This document shows, in pieces, positions 44,738-54,507 of a stretch of 64,000 nucleotides of DNA (position 1 is the first letter of the stretch; each line of letters begins with the position of its first letter). Position numbers and translations under genes: made by a program. This stretch comes from Malaciobacter marinus (GTDB lineage: Bacteria > Campylobacterota > Campylobacteria > Campylobacterales > Arcobacteraceae): the NCBI RefSeq assembly GCF_003544855.1, contig NZ_CP032101.1, forward strand, positions 1 through 64,000, written 5' to 3'. Below the pieces are notes generated by a model, which was given only the letters and a program-made list of their open reading frames with translations, was not told the origin of the DNA and made no database searches.

Positions 44738-45278
44738 ACTTAATAATATTTTTCTCTAGTAGTGAATTAGTCAATTTAGACATAGCTTCTTTATGATTTT
44801 TTAGAAAATCTTCATGTGCAGTTTCATTTGTATAATTTGTAACGACAAATATTCCACCAACTGGAATCTCAAACTCTTTTGCAACTTGTAAAACTGCAAA
44901 AAATTCCATATTTTCAACTCCAATACCATAGGCATTGAACTTCTTACTTAAAGAAAAATTTGAAGAAATATAGTTGGAGCTATTTACAATTGTATCATTT
45001 TTTACAAACTTATTTTCTGATTCTAATACATTATCTAATGGAGTATATGAATTATTCTGCAAAAAAGACAATTCAATATTTGCTGCTCTTTTTGACTCTA
45101 TAATATCAAAAATATTATGTTCTCCATATGAACCTGCACTTCCAACAAAAAGTATAAAATCTGGTTTATCAAAAAGGCATTTTCTTGTAAGATTAATTGA
45201 TGTCTCAATTAATCCTACACCCATAGGTTCAGCAAACTTAAAAGTTTCATTTCTACCAGCACAAATTATCATTTGCAC
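44736..45278 (-). CDS. Short purine-nucleoside phosphorylase-like protein
   Basis: A 180-residue protein of the PNP/MTAN (nucleoside phosphorylase) fold. Recognisable segments are EPMGVGLIETSINLTR near 18-33, ILFVGSAGSYGEHNIFDI near 42-59, and the substrate glutamate region GIGVENMEFFAVLQVAKEF near 118-136, followed by VTNYTNETAHEDF. It is shorter than the 230-280 residues usual for PNP or MTAN: the typical N-terminal strand-loop is missing, so activity is not certain. Short forms like this are known to me from Campylobacterota. It overlaps the SIMPL-type gene by 10 bases, in an operon led by hisF. Confidence 0.75.
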   Translation of the reverse strand: MQMIICAGRNETFKFAEPMGVGLIETSINLTRKCLFDKPDFILFVGSAGSYGEHNIFDIIESKRAANIELSFLQNNSYTPLDNVLESENKFVKNDTIVNSSNYISSNFSLSKKFNAYGIGVENMEFFAVLQVAKEFEIPVGGIFVVTNYTNETAHEDFLKNHKEAMSKLTNSLLEKNIIK

Positions 45279-45952
45279 TCCAATTTGTAGTTAACATTCA
45301 TTTTTATATTTTTTGTTGTTTGTTGTGGTACAGAAATTGAAGCATTTGATGATGATTTTGCACTATACATAACTTCACTTCCTCTGTAATAAGAATTTTG
45401 TAAAGAGTGTATATTTATATTTTTAATTTCACACTTCTTTTTTAAATCATTTGATAAGTTTTTTGCATATTTTTCTATCCAAGTTATTGATTCATATCTT
45501 AAAAGATCAATAGCGATATTTGCTGAAGTATCTTTAACCTTCCATGATAAGTTTGAAACAATAATAGAAGTATCTCTATGATTTTTTAAATCAATTAATC
45601 CATTAATAAACCTACTGATTTTTTTTGGGTCATTTGATTCAATACCATATTTTATCTCTCCAATATAACCATCTATATGTGGAGTATTACTTTTGTATTT
45701 ATATCTAGGTCTTATATTAAAAGTACCAAGTTTTTTTTCTACATAATTCATATCTTTAATATAATTATCAAACTTTTCAAGCTTTGAAGAGACATTTTTC
45801 TCACTATCTAATTCAACAACTAATTTAATATCTGAATTTAAAATATCAGGTGTTAATTTTTTTGTAAAAGTTTTTGAAAAATCAATTTCATATGATAAAA
45901 GTGATAACGGAAGTACAGAAGATAATACTGCACATTTTAAAATTTTATTCAT
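45269..45952 (-). CDS. Periplasmic SIMPL (DUF541)-like protein
   Basis: The 227-residue product has a signal peptide (MNKILKCAVLSSVLPLSLLS, cleavage after LSY) and a body resembling the SIMPL fold. It has alternating strands and helices with the pattern LGTFNIRPRYKYKSNTPHID-GYIGEIKY, a region corresponding to the dimer core, and a C-terminal strand NIKMNVNYKLECK. SIMPL proteins are periplasmic oligomers with ill-defined roles, and some bind ligands such as pilus or stress factors. It lies one base after hisF and overlaps the nucleoside phosphorylase-like gene. Its place in a histidine operon is likely positional only. Confidence 0.7.
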   Translation of the reverse strand: MNKILKCAVLSSVLPLSLLSYEIDFSKTFTKKLTPDILNSDIKLVVELDSEKNVSSKLEKFDNYIKDMNYVEKKLGTFNIRPRYKYKSNTPHIDGYIGEIKYGIESNDPKKISRFINGLIDLKNHRDTSIIVSNLSWKVKDTSANIAIDLLRYESITWIEKYAKNLSNDLKKKCEIKNINIHSLQNSYYRGSEVMYSAKSSSNASISVPQQTTKNIKMNVNYKLECK

Positions 45953-45953
45953 T

Positions 45954-46715
45954 TTATATCCTTACGGGAATGTTATTTTCTTTTAAGTAGTGTTTTAAAT
46001 CCATTATATCTATCTCTTTATAATGAAATATAGAAGCAGCTAATGCTGCACTAGCACCACAATTAAATGCATCTTTAATATGCTCCATTGTTCCAGCTCC
46101 ACCACTTGCTATAACTGGAATATCAACTAAAGAAGAGATTTTTTTTGTAATATTAAGTTCAAATCCAGTTTTAGCTCCATCTGTATCCATAGAGGTTAGA
46201 AGTATTTCTCCTGCACCTCTATTATAAACTTCTTTTGCCCATTCAACTGCATCAAGTCCTGTATCCTCTCTTCCCCCTTTTACAAAAACATGGTATGTCC
46301 CATCTTGAACTTTTTTAACATCTATTGCAACAACAATACATTGTGTACCAAATCTTTTTGCACTTTCATTTATAAAATTAGGATTGTTAACTGCTGATGA
46401 ATTAATTGATACTTTATCACAACCTACATTTAGTAGTTTATATATATCTTCAAGTTTTCTAATACCTCCACCAACTGTTAAAGGAATAAAAACTTCTTTT
46501 GCTACACCTTTTACAATATCCACAATAGTATCTCTATTTTCATGGCTTGCAGTTATGTCAAGGAAAGTTATTTCATCTGCACCTTCATTATTATATCGTT
46601 TTGCAACTTCTACGGGATCACCAGCATCTTTCAATCCAACAAAATTTACCCCTTTCACTACTCTTCCATCTTTTACATCTAAACAAGGTATAATTCTTTT
46701 TGCAAAGTTACTCAA
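45954..46715 (-). CDS. hisF: Imidazole glycerol phosphate synthase cyclase subunit
   Basis: Cyclase half of the HisH-HisF synthase, forming imidazole glycerol phosphate and AICAR in histidine synthesis. The 253-residue product is a (beta-alpha)8 barrel with the catalytic aspartates D13 ([19 protein letters not shown]) and about D132 ([10 protein letters not shown]), and the phosphate-binding loops [11 protein letters not shown] and [11 protein letters not shown]. Length and motifs are normal. hisH is not adjacent, as is common in this phylum. It is followed after one base by the SIMPL-like gene. Confidence 0.96.
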   Translation of the reverse strand: MSNFAKRIIPCLDVKDGRVVKGVNFVGLKDAGDPVEVAKRYNNEGADEITFLDITASHENRDTIVDIVKGVAKEVFIPLTVGGGIRKLEDIYKLLNVGCDKVSINSSAVNNPNFINESAKRFGTQCIVVAIDVKKVQDGTYHVFVKGGREDTGLDAVEWAKEVYNRGAGEILLTSMDTDGAKTGFELNITKKISSLVDIPVIASGGAGTMEHIKDAFNCGASAALAASIFHYKEIDIMDLKHYLKENNIPVRI

Positions 46716-46787
46716 TATTTTTTCCTTAATTTTAATATTGAAAAATATTATCTAATTGTAAGTTAAAATTAGATATAATATCTGCTT

Positions 46788-47597
46788 ATGGAAAATATTA
46801 AAGCTAAAAAAAAATACGGACAAAACTTTTTAATCGATAATGCTGTTTTAAATGGAATCATCCAAGCGATGCCCAACAATGAAAACTATCTTGTTGAGAT
46901 TGGGCCTGGCTTAGGTGATTTGACAGAAAAATTAGTCAAGTACAAAGATATGACTGCTTATGAAGTAGACACTGATTTAGTTAGTGTTTTAAGGTCTAAA
47001 TTTAAAGACGAAATAGATAGTAACAAACTTGAATTAATACATACAGATGTATTAAGAACTTGGGAGAGCCAAAAGACGTTACATGAGGGTAAATATGATT
47101 TAATAGCAAATTTACCCTACTATATCGCAACAAACATTATATTAAGAGCGTTAGAAGATGCTAATTGTGAGCATATAATAGTAATGATACAAAAAGAAGT
47201 AGCAGTAAAATTTACTGCAAAAGTAAATGATAAAGAGTACTCTTCTTTGGGTATTATTTCTCAATTATTAACAAGCGATTCAAAGATACTTTTTGATGTA
47301 TCTCCAGAATCATTCAACCCTGCTCCAAAGGTTGTTTCTTCTATTTTGTATTTGAGAAAAAACATGACAAATTCTTTAAGTGGTGATTTTAAAAAGTTTT
47401 TAAAAGCCTGTTTTTCACAGCCAAGAAAAAAACTTTCAAAAAATCTATCCTCTATTTTAGAAAAGTCAGAAATTTCTCAGATTTTCAATGAACTTGATAT
47501 AAATGACAATAAAAGACCTCATGAAGTTAGCGCATCTTTGTATAGCCAAATGTATACAAAGGTTAAAAATGGAAGAGAAAAAAGTTCAAGAGGATAA
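46788..47597 (+). CDS. rsmA: 16S rRNA adenine dimethyltransferase (KsgA)
   Basis: Dimethylates A1518 and A1519 of 16S rRNA during 30S maturation. The 269-residue product has the SAM motif VEIGPGLGDLTEKLV near 35-49, the acidic motif AYEVDTDLV near 56 and the catalytic NLPYYIATNI at about 108-117. The C-terminal helical domain is present. The start ATG lies 72 bases from the divergent hisF. Its stop overlaps the RNase J start by 29 bases, so translation is coupled and the two functions, rRNA maturation and RNA decay, are co-produced. Confidence 0.96.
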   Translation: MENIKAKKKYGQNFLIDNAVLNGIIQAMPNNENYLVEIGPGLGDLTEKLVKYKDMTAYEVDTDLVSVLRSKFKDEIDSNKLELIHTDVLRTWESQKTLHEGKYDLIANLPYYIATNIILRALEDANCEHIIVMIQKEVAVKFTAKVNDKEYSSLGIISQLLTSDSKILFDVSPESFNPAPKVVSSILYLRKNMTNSLSGDFKKFLKACFSQPRKKLSKNLSSILEKSEISQIFNELDINDNKRPHEVSASLYSQMYTKVKNGREKSSRG

Positions 47598-49539
47598 GGC
47601 CGAACAGCAAAATCCTAAACAACAAAAGAGTTCAACGAATACAAGGCCAAGAAGTAATAATAAACCTACTTCAACAACTACAAATAATACAGAAAAAACA
47701 AGTACTTCTACAGAAGATAACAAAAAGAATATAAACAATAACAATCAAAGAAAAAGAAAACCAAGACCAAAATTCCAAAAAGGTGATGGTTGGATAAGTG
47801 ATCTTAAAAAAGCACACTTAATTAATGAAAAGATTCATAGAGATAGATTAAATCCACACTATAAATTAAATTTAAATACAAATGCCAAAGTAAGAATCAC
47901 TCCACTTGGTGGATTAGGTGAAATTGGTGGAAATATGATGGTAATTGAAACTGAAAACTGTGCAATTATTGTTGATGTTGGTATGAGTTTCCCTGATGAT
48001 GATATGCACGGAGTTGATATTTTAATTCCAGATTTTACTTATATTAGAGAAATAAAAAATAAAATCGCAGGAATAGTAATTACTCATGGTCATGAAGATC
48101 ATATTGGTGCAATGCCATATTTATTTAAAGAGATGCAGTTTCCTGTTTATGGAACATCATTACCATTAGAGATGATTGGTTCAAAATTTGATGAACATAA
48201 AATGAGAGAACATAGAAAATTCTTTAGAGCTATACAAAAAAGAACTCCTATAAAAATCGGTGAGTTTGAAGTTGAATGGATGCATATTACTCACTCTATT
48301 ATTGATTCATCATCAATTGCTGTAAAAACAGAAGCTGGAACTATTATTCATACAGGTGATTTTAAAATTGACCATACACCAATTGATGGATATCCAACTG
48401 ACTTACATAGATTAGCACATTATGGAGAGCAAGGAGTTTTACTTCTTACTAGTGATTCAACAAATTCACACTCTCCTGGTTTTACAAAATCTGAAAAAAC
48501 AGTTGGCCCTACTTTTGATAAAATTTTTGCAACTGCAAAAGGTAGAGTTATTATGTCAACATTTTCATCAAATGTTCATAGAATATCTCAAGCAATTGAT
48601 AGAGGAATTAAACATAACAGAAAGATTTGTATTATTGGAAGATCAATGGAGAAAAATCTTGATTTAGCAATGACATTAGGTTATATAAAATTTCCTAAAG
48701 AAGCTTTTATTGATCCACATGAAGTAAATAAATACAATGATAATGAAGTTCTTATTGTTACAACAGGAAGTCAAGGTGAACCAATGAGTGCATTGTATAG
48801 AATGTCTATTCATGAACACAGACATATTAAAATAAAACCTACAGATCAAGTTATTTTATCAGCAAAAGCTATTCCTGGGAATGAAGCTAGTGTATCAGGT
48901 ATTATGAATCATTTATTAAAAGCTGGAGCTAAAGTTGCGTATAAAGATTTTAGTGATATTCATGTTTCTGGTCATGCAGCACAAGAAGAACAAAAACTTA
49001 TGTTAAGACTTATTAAACCAAAATTCTTTATGCCTGTACATGGTGAATATAATCATGCATTAAAACATGGTGAAACGGGTGTAGACTGTGGAGTTTTAGA
49101 AAGAAACTTATATATTATGAGTGATGGAGAACAAGTTGAAGTTACTCCAAAATATCTTAAAAAAGTTAAAACTGTAAAAACTGGTAAAGTATATATTGAT
49201 AATCAATTAAATAATAAAATTGCAGATGATATTGTGATTGACAGACAAACAATGGCAAATGAAGGTGTTGTTATGATTGTTGCACAAGTAAATGAAGATG
49301 ATAGAACATTAGCTCAAAAACCAAGAGTTACATCATTTGGATTAGTTCCAAATAAACAAGATAGATTTTTTGCAAAAGAGATTGAAGATATTTTATTAAT
49401 TGCTCTTAAAAATGCAAAACCTGGAATATTTAAAAATAACAAAATTTTAGAAGATGAAATTAGAAAAGTAGTAAGAAAACATTGTTTTAGAAAATATAAA
49501 AAATATCCAATGATTGTACCTACATTAATCGTTCAGTAA
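47569..49539 (+). CDS. rnj: Ribonuclease J
   Basis: Metallo-beta-lactamase-fold exo/endoribonuclease for mRNA decay and rRNA maturation. I choose ATG 47569 (656 residues), which has AAAGG six bases upstream; ATG 47503 lies deep in rsmA and has no site. Residues 1-75 are a low-complexity Asn/Gln/Thr/Lys-rich tail (for example KKNINNNNQRKRKPRPK), as in Helicobacter RNase J, probably an RNA- or partner-binding extension. The core has the metal motif H173-G-H-E-D-H (THGHEDHIG), then GDFKID and the beta-CASP motifs. The Arg/Lys-rich tail is unusual outside Campylobacterota. It heads a run of four or more coupled genes. Confidence 0.94.
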   Translation: MEEKKVQEDKAEQQNPKQQKSSTNTRPRSNNKPTSTTTNNTEKTSTSTEDNKKNINNNNQRKRKPRPKFQKGDGWISDLKKAHLINEKIHRDRLNPHYKLNLNTNAKVRITPLGGLGEIGGNMMVIETENCAIIVDVGMSFPDDDMHGVDILIPDFTYIREIKNKIAGIVITHGHEDHIGAMPYLFKEMQFPVYGTSLPLEMIGSKFDEHKMREHRKFFRAIQKRTPIKIGEFEVEWMHITHSIIDSSSIAVKTEAGTIIHTGDFKIDHTPIDGYPTDLHRLAHYGEQGVLLLTSDSTNSHSPGFTKSEKTVGPTFDKIFATAKGRVIMSTFSSNVHRISQAIDRGIKHNRKICIIGRSMEKNLDLAMTLGYIKFPKEAFIDPHEVNKYNDNEVLIVTTGSQGEPMSALYRMSIHEHRHIKIKPTDQVILSAKAIPGNEASVSGIMNHLLKAGAKVAYKDFSDIHVSGHAAQEEQKLMLRLIKPKFFMPVHGEYNHALKHGETGVDCGVLERNLYIMSDGEQVEVTPKYLKKVKTVKTGKVYIDNQLNNKIADDIVIDRQTMANEGVVMIVAQVNEDDRTLAQKPRVTSFGLVPNKQDRFFAKEIEDILLIALKNAKPGIFKNNKILEDEIRKVVRKHCFRKYKKYPMIVPTLIVQ

Positions 49540-49548
49540 GGATAAGAA

Positions 49549-50511
49549 ATGAATTATAAAGAGCTTGCAAAAGAAGTATTATTAACAGAAGCAAAAGAGT
49601 TAGAATTAGCTGCAAAAAACCTTGATTTTGATTTTGAAAAATTAGTTGATTTGATTGTTAATTCAAAAGGAAAGTTAATAGTAACAGGTGTAGGTAAATC
49701 TGGATTAGTGGGAACTAAAATAGCTGCAACATTAGCTAGTACTGGAACTAGTTCATTTTTCTTGCATCCAACAGAAGCAATGCATGGCGATTTAGGAATG
49801 ATAGGAAAAGATGATATTGTTTTAGGGATTTCATATAGTGGAGAGAGTGAAGAATTAATTCAAATTCTTCCCCATTTAAAAAGATTTGATATTCCTTTAA
49901 TAGCAATGGCAAAAAACAAAAATTCAACGCTTGGAAAATATGCAGATTTCTTTTTAAATATAAATGTTACTAAAGAAGCCTGTCCCTTAGATACAGCCCC
50001 AACCTCTTCTACTACTTTAACAATGGCAATGGGAGATGTTTTGGCAGTTTGTCTTATGAAAAAAAGAGAGTTTAAAAAAGAAGACTTTGCTTCATTTCAT
50101 CCTGGCGGAAGTTTAGGAAAAAAACTTTTTATAAAAGTTGATGACTTATTAAGAAAAGAGAATTTACCTGTAGTTTCACGTGAAACAAAATTAAAAGATG
50201 CAATTGTAACTATGAGTGAGGGAAGAATTGGAAGTGTAATTATAGTTGATGAAAATGAAAAAGTAATAGCACTTCTAAGTGATGGAGATTTAAGAAGAGC
50301 TCTTATGAATAAAGATTTCTCAATTGATTGTGCAATAGAAAAAGTTGCAACAATGAACCCAAAAGTTATAAATGATAAAAACATTTTAGCAAGTGATGCT
50401 TTACAAATAATAGAAGATTATAAGATACAACTTCTAATAGTAGTTGATGATAAAGAGAAACTAGTTGGAGTTTTACATATTCATGATTTAATTGAAGCAG
50501 GTATAAAATAA
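49549..50511 (+). CDS. kdsD: Arabinose-5-phosphate isomerase (KdsD/KpsF)
   Basis: Converts ribulose 5-phosphate to arabinose 5-phosphate, the first step toward KDO for lipopolysaccharide. The 320-residue product has an N-terminal SIS domain (GVGKSGLVGTKIAATLASTG near 45-64, SYSGESEE near 92, CPLDTAPTSSTT near 145) and a C-terminal pair of CBS domains (about 205-320), the standard layout. A parS-type palindrome lies inside the linker codons (50172-50187). The start has AAGGATAAG upstream. It sits 9 bases after RNase J and 8 bases before a pseudouridine synthase gene. Confidence 0.95.
   Translation: MNYKELAKEVLLTEAKELELAAKNLDFDFEKLVDLIVNSKGKLIVTGVGKSGLVGTKIAATLASTGTSSFFLHPTEAMHGDLGMIGKDDIVLGISYSGESEELIQILPHLKRFDIPLIAMAKNKNSTLGKYADFFLNINVTKEACPLDTAPTSSTTLTMAMGDVLAVCLMKKREFKKEDFASFHPGGSLGKKLFIKVDDLLRKENLPVVSRETKLKDAIVTMSEGRIGSVIIVDENEKVIALLSDGDLRRALMNKDFSIDCAIEKVATMNPKVINDKNILASDALQIIEDYKIQLLIVVDDKEKLVGVLHIHDLIEAGIK
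50172..50187. promoter_or_regulatory. parS-like site (3) inside kdsD
   Basis: AGTTTCACGTGAAACA matches the parS consensus at 15 of 16 positions (first base A for T). It encodes V-S-R-E-T in the linker of kdsD. parS sites inside genes are common in other bacteria. Confidence 0.8.
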
Positions 50512-50519
50512 GGAAAACC

Positions 50520-51326
50520 ATGGCTAATGAAAAAAATATCACAAAACAGAGAGAAGATTTAGTAAGATTAAATAAATTTCTTTCTCATAATAGTACATAC
50601 TCAAGAAGAGAAGCAGACAAAATCATTGAAGAAGGAAGAGTATCAATTGATGGAAAAGTTGTAACAAACCTAGCAACTAAAGTATCAGAAGATGATCTTG
50701 TTAAGATTGACAAAAAAGTGATTAAAGCTGATAAAAATAGAATGTATACAGTTATAGTTTATAATAAACCAAAAGGTGAACTAGTAACAAAAAGTGATCC
50801 TCAAGGAAGAAAAACTATTTATGATACATTAGGTAAAAAATATAAACACTTCTTACCAATTGGAAGATTAGATTATGCTAGTGAGGGTGTAATTTTACTT
50901 TCTGATAGTGTAGATGTAGTAAATAAATTAATGCATTCAAATTTAGAAAGAATATATAAACTTAAAGTTGATGGTGAAGTTGACCACAAAGTAGAAAAAG
51001 CTATGCTAGATGGCTTAGAATTAGATGATGCTAGTGAGGGTGCCCATGAAAAATCAAAGATAAAATCTATGACTTTTGCACCCTTTGTTGCATATCAAGT
51101 TCTTTCTGCAAATAACAACTTTTCAAAACTAAAAGTTGTTATTAGTGAGGGTAAAAACAGAGAATTGAGAAGATTTTTTGGACACTTTGGACTAAATGTA
51201 ATGGATTTAAAAAGATTAGAGTTTGGTGGAATTTCATTAAATAACTTGCCAACAGGAAAAAGCAGATACTTAAATAAAGAAGAGTATAGAAATCTAAGAA
51301 AATATTTAAATAGTGATGATGATTGA
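50520..51326 (+). CDS. RsuA/RluB-family pseudouridine synthase
   Basis: Modifies rRNA uridines, probably in the large subunit (RluB type). The 268-residue product has an N-terminal S4 domain (VRLNKFLSHNSTYSRREADK to about 67), then VYNKPKGELVTKSDPQGRKT near 80-100 and the catalytic motif GRLDYASEGVILL with D118. The motif EGKNRELRRFFGHFGLNVMDLKR near 200-222 is the RsuA/RluB-type closing element. It is 8 bases after kdsD and overlaps rarA by about 14 bases. RluB, RluE or RluF cannot be distinguished here. Confidence 0.9.
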   Translation: MANEKNITKQREDLVRLNKFLSHNSTYSRREADKIIEEGRVSIDGKVVTNLATKVSEDDLVKIDKKVIKADKNRMYTVIVYNKPKGELVTKSDPQGRKTIYDTLGKKYKHFLPIGRLDYASEGVILLSDSVDVVNKLMHSNLERIYKLKVDGEVDHKVEKAMLDGLELDDASEGAHEKSKIKSMTFAPFVAYQVLSANNNFSKLKVVISEGKNRELRRFFGHFGLNVMDLKRLEFGGISLNNLPTGKSRYLNKEEYRNLRKYLNSDDD

Positions 51327-52503
51327 TTTATCAAACCAACTAAGACCAACAAGTTTAGAAAACTTTGTTGGTCAATCTCACATTATAGGTAAGGACAAAG
51401 CTTTATATAAGCTTTTGATAAAAAAAGAGATACCACATCTATTTTTTTATGGGAAGCCAGGAACTGGAAAAACTACTCTTGCAAAAATAATTGCTAAACA
51501 CATTAATAGTGACTACTACTATTTTAACGCCACTACTATAAAAATAGATGAATTAAGAAAAGTTTTTGACAAATATAAAAATTCATTAATTAAACCCATT
51601 GTATTTATAGATGAAGTACATAGATTATCAAAAAATCAACAAGAGGTGTTATTACCAATAATGGAGAGTTATCAAGCCATAATTATTGGTGCAAGTACAG
51701 AAAATCCGTTTTTCACCCTAACCTCTGCTATTCGTTCTAGATCATTTTTATATGAGTTTAAACCATTAACAAATACTGAATTAGATGGAATAATTCAAAC
51801 AGCATTAAATAATAGTAATATAACGTTAAGTAAAGAGGCTAGAGAGTACCTAATTGCTTCAAGTAGTGGAGATGCAAGGGCGATGCTTAATTTGCTTAAT
51901 TTTGCTTCTAAAATAGAGAATAATATTAGCTTTGAAACTTTAAAAGAGTTACGATCAAATGTAATTGGTGATGGAGTTAGTTCAAGTAATAGTCACTATG
52001 ATCTTGCAAGTGCAATGATAAAATCTCTAAGAGGTTCAGATGTAGATGCAGCACTATACTATTTAGGAAGATTAATAAATGGTGGTGAAAGCGTCGATTT
52101 TATAACTAGAAGAATGGTTATTTTTGCAAGTGAAGATATAGGAAATGCAAATCCAAATGCTTTAAATCTTGCAGTAAGTACAATGCATGCTTGTAATAAA
52201 ATAGGATATCCTGAAGCTAGAATAATATTAGGACAATGCGCTGTTTATTTAGCATCATGTCCAAAATCAAATAGTGCTTATAATGCTATTAATAAAGCAT
52301 TGGCTGATATAAAAGATGGTAGAATTTTAGAAATACCAAAACACATTGACTCTTTTCATAAAGGATATAAATATCCCCATGATTTTGGAGGATGGGTAAA
52401 TCAAGAGTATTTAAATGAGCCAGTAAGTTATTATAATTCAAGTAAGATTGGATATGAAAAAACTTTAAACGAATGGTTAAAAAAAATAAAAGGAATAGAG
52501 TAA
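51319..52503 (+). CDS. rarA: Replication-associated recombination protein A (AAA+ ATPase)
   Basis: RarA/MgsA/WRNIP1-family ATPase acting at stalled forks. I show ATG 51319; GTG 51313 and ATG 51316 are in frame and equally close, so the exact start is open. The product (about 394 residues) has Walker A GKPGTGKTTLAKII near 46, Walker B FIDEVHRLSKNQQE near 95, sensor 1 GASTENPF near 127 and the arginine-finger region. The C-terminal RarA domain is visible in VDFITRRMVIFASEDIGNAN and YKYPHDFGGWVNQ. Residues are in the usual order. It overlaps the pseudouridine synthase gene upstream and the hemJ start downstream (TAATG). Confidence 0.94.
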   Translation: MIDLSNQLRPTSLENFVGQSHIIGKDKALYKLLIKKEIPHLFFYGKPGTGKTTLAKIIAKHINSDYYYFNATTIKIDELRKVFDKYKNSLIKPIVFIDEVHRLSKNQQEVLLPIMESYQAIIIGASTENPFFTLTSAIRSRSFLYEFKPLTNTELDGIIQTALNNSNITLSKEAREYLIASSSGDARAMLNLLNFASKIENNISFETLKELRSNVIGDGVSSSNSHYDLASAMIKSLRGSDVDAALYYLGRLINGGESVDFITRRMVIFASEDIGNANPNALNLAVSTMHACNKIGYPEARIILGQCAVYLASCPKSNSAYNAINKALADIKDGRILEIPKHIDSFHKGYKYPHDFGGWVNQEYLNEPVSYYNSSKIGYEKTLNEWLKKIKGIE

Positions 52504-53033
52504 TGGACCTAATGCAATACTATTTATGGATAGTAATATTTCATATTATGGCTATGATGTCATGGATGGCAATGCTTTTTTACCAGCCAAGATTATATGT
52601 ATATCATACAGAACACAAAAATAAACCGGATTTTGTAGAAGTTGTAAAAATGCAAGAGTATAAAATGTATAAGTATATTGGTCTTCCTGCTATGTGGGCA
52701 ACAGTAATAAGTGGTTTACTTATGATTTATTTAAGACCTGAAATGCTTAATTTAAGTGACCCATGGCTTTTTGCAAAACTATTTTTTGCTGGGCTTTTAG
52801 TAGCTTACTCTTTTTCAATGGAATATTTTAGAAAAAGATTAGAAAAAGGAATATATCCAAAAAGTGGGAATTTTTTTAGAGCATATAATGAAGTTCCAAC
52901 AGTACTTTCTATTTTAATAGTAGGATATGTAGTTGTAAAAACTTTCTCATTATTATTTACTTTTATTACCCTACTTTTTGGTGCTTTTATTATCTATAAA
53001 GTATTAAGACAAAAACCAAAAGATGAAGCATGA
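52503..53033 (+). CDS. hemJ: Protoporphyrinogen oxidase HemJ
   Basis: Membrane enzyme that oxidises protoporphyrinogen IX in heme synthesis. I choose ATG 52503 (176 residues, MDLMQYYLWIVIFHIMAMMS) because it overlaps the rarA stop and has AAAGGAAT upstream; the in-frame start at 52473 lies inside rarA. The product has four or five membrane helices. H14 (VIFHIMAMMSWMAMLFYQPR) and a lysine in the third-helix area (FAKLFFAG near 86) correspond to the conserved histidine and lysine of HemJ. The RLYVYHTEH segment is typical. It overlaps the next gene (ATGA). Confidence 0.9.
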   Translation: MDLMQYYLWIVIFHIMAMMSWMAMLFYQPRLYVYHTEHKNKPDFVEVVKMQEYKMYKYIGLPAMWATVISGLLMIYLRPEMLNLSDPWLFAKLFFAGLLVAYSFSMEYFRKRLEKGIYPKSGNFFRAYNEVPTVLSILIVGYVVVKTFSLLFTFITLLFGAFIIYKVLRQKPKDEA

Positions 53034-54439
53034 TGTTTGAGAAAGTTTATACATTAGATACAAATATATTACTTGAAGATGCAAAAAATATTTTCAATCT
53101 AAGTGATGAAAATAAAAATCTAATAGTTCTACCTGAAACAGTTTTAGATGAGATTGATTCTAAAAAAACAGGCTTTGATGAGATTAACTTTCAAGCAAGA
53201 GAGTTTGCAAGAATTTTAGAAAATTCACAAATTATCCAAAGTAAAAAAGTAGCAGATTTTAAAATTGTTACAATTAAAGTTTTTGATATATTTGAAGCAA
53301 CAATTGATGTTATTTCAAAAGAAGAGTACTTAATTAATATAAAAAATGTTGCACCAAATATCATAAATGATAGAAAAATCCTTGAAGTTGCTAAGTTTGT
53401 TGAAGGTCATTATAAATGTGAGTCTAATTTTTTATCTTTAGATATTATGGCAAGAACAAGAGCAGTCTCTATGGATATCAAAACTGACTCTTTGCTTGGA
53501 ACTAGTGAAAAAGAGTTTAATTATGAATTTATAAAAACTATTACAATACAATTTGAACAGTTAGAAACAATCAATAACTCCTCTATTTTTGAATATGATG
53601 AAGAACATAAAGCTTATAATTTTGCTTATTGTTTTAAGGTGAAAGGTTCAGACCAAGTATTATTAGCTTGTGTTCAAAATAAAAAAATTATTGTACTTGA
53701 TGAATCAGAGATAAGAAATCAAATAATTACACCTTTAAATAAAGAACAATTGTTTTTTTCAAATGCAATTTTAAAACATTTTTTTAATGTTTTAATAGTT
53801 GAAGCAAAAGCAGGAAGTGGTAAAACTTTGTTAGCATTAAGTGGTGCATTAAAGCTAGTTAGACAAAAATATTTTCAAAGAATAATATATATAAGAAACT
53901 CTATTGAATCACTAGATAAGGGTGAAGATATTGGTTATTTACCAGGTTTTGAAGAGAAATTTAAAATATATAACCACCCTTTAATGGATAGCTTAGATTA
54001 TATTGTAAGAACTGAGCATAAAAAGAAGTCAAATAAAAAGAATTTTCAATATGATGAACTTGATGATGTAGAAGTAAATGCTCGAATAGAACAACTTATT
54101 CAAAATTATAACATTGAAACAATGTGGGTAGGTGAAATGAGAGGAAGAACACTATCAAATGCATTTGTTATAATTGATGAAGCACAAAATATGTCAAATA
54201 AAACTATGCAAATGGTGCTTTCAAGAGTTGATAATAGCTGCAAAGTTGTAATCTTAGGGAGTAATAAACAAATTGATAACTTTTATGTAAATAAGCATAC
54301 AAATGCACTTACAACTCTTTTAAAATCTACTAAAAATGAAAACGATTTGGTAAAACCTTTTGCCATAAAATTAGAAAAAGTTCTACGAGGTCCAATTACT
54401 GAATGGGCTGAACAAATTTTTAGCTCTAAACACAAATAA
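53030..54439 (+). CDS. PIN-PhoH fusion ATPase
   Basis: The 469-residue product joins an N-terminal PIN-like nuclease domain (YTLDTNILLEDAKN with acidic D10, about 1-145) to a C-terminal PhoH ATPase. Walker A is VEAKAGSGKTLLALSG near 256-271 and Walker B FVIIDEAQNMSNKTMQMVLSR near 380. The PhoH motif GYLPGFEEKFKIY lies near 303, and KVVILGSNKQID is the usual downstream element. PhoH2-type proteins are thought to be RNA helicase/nucleases, and similar fusions occur across Campylobacterota. It overlaps hemJ by 4 bases and ends the coupled run. Confidence 0.92.
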   Translation: MMFEKVYTLDTNILLEDAKNIFNLSDENKNLIVLPETVLDEIDSKKTGFDEINFQAREFARILENSQIIQSKKVADFKIVTIKVFDIFEATIDVISKEEYLINIKNVAPNIINDRKILEVAKFVEGHYKCESNFLSLDIMARTRAVSMDIKTDSLLGTSEKEFNYEFIKTITIQFEQLETINNSSIFEYDEEHKAYNFAYCFKVKGSDQVLLACVQNKKIIVLDESEIRNQIITPLNKEQLFFSNAILKHFFNVLIVEAKAGSGKTLLALSGALKLVRQKYFQRIIYIRNSIESLDKGEDIGYLPGFEEKFKIYNHPLMDSLDYIVRTEHKKKSNKKNFQYDELDDVEVNARIEQLIQNYNIETMWVGEMRGRTLSNAFVIIDEAQNMSNKTMQMVLSRVDNSCKVVILGSNKQIDNFYVNKHTNALTTLLKSTKNENDLVKPFAIKLEKVLRGPITEWAEQIFSSKHK

Positions 54440-54507
54440 ATCATTTTAAATTAAATTTAGCAATATTTAGATACCTTTACATAATAAAATATGTAAAGGT
54501 GTACACA

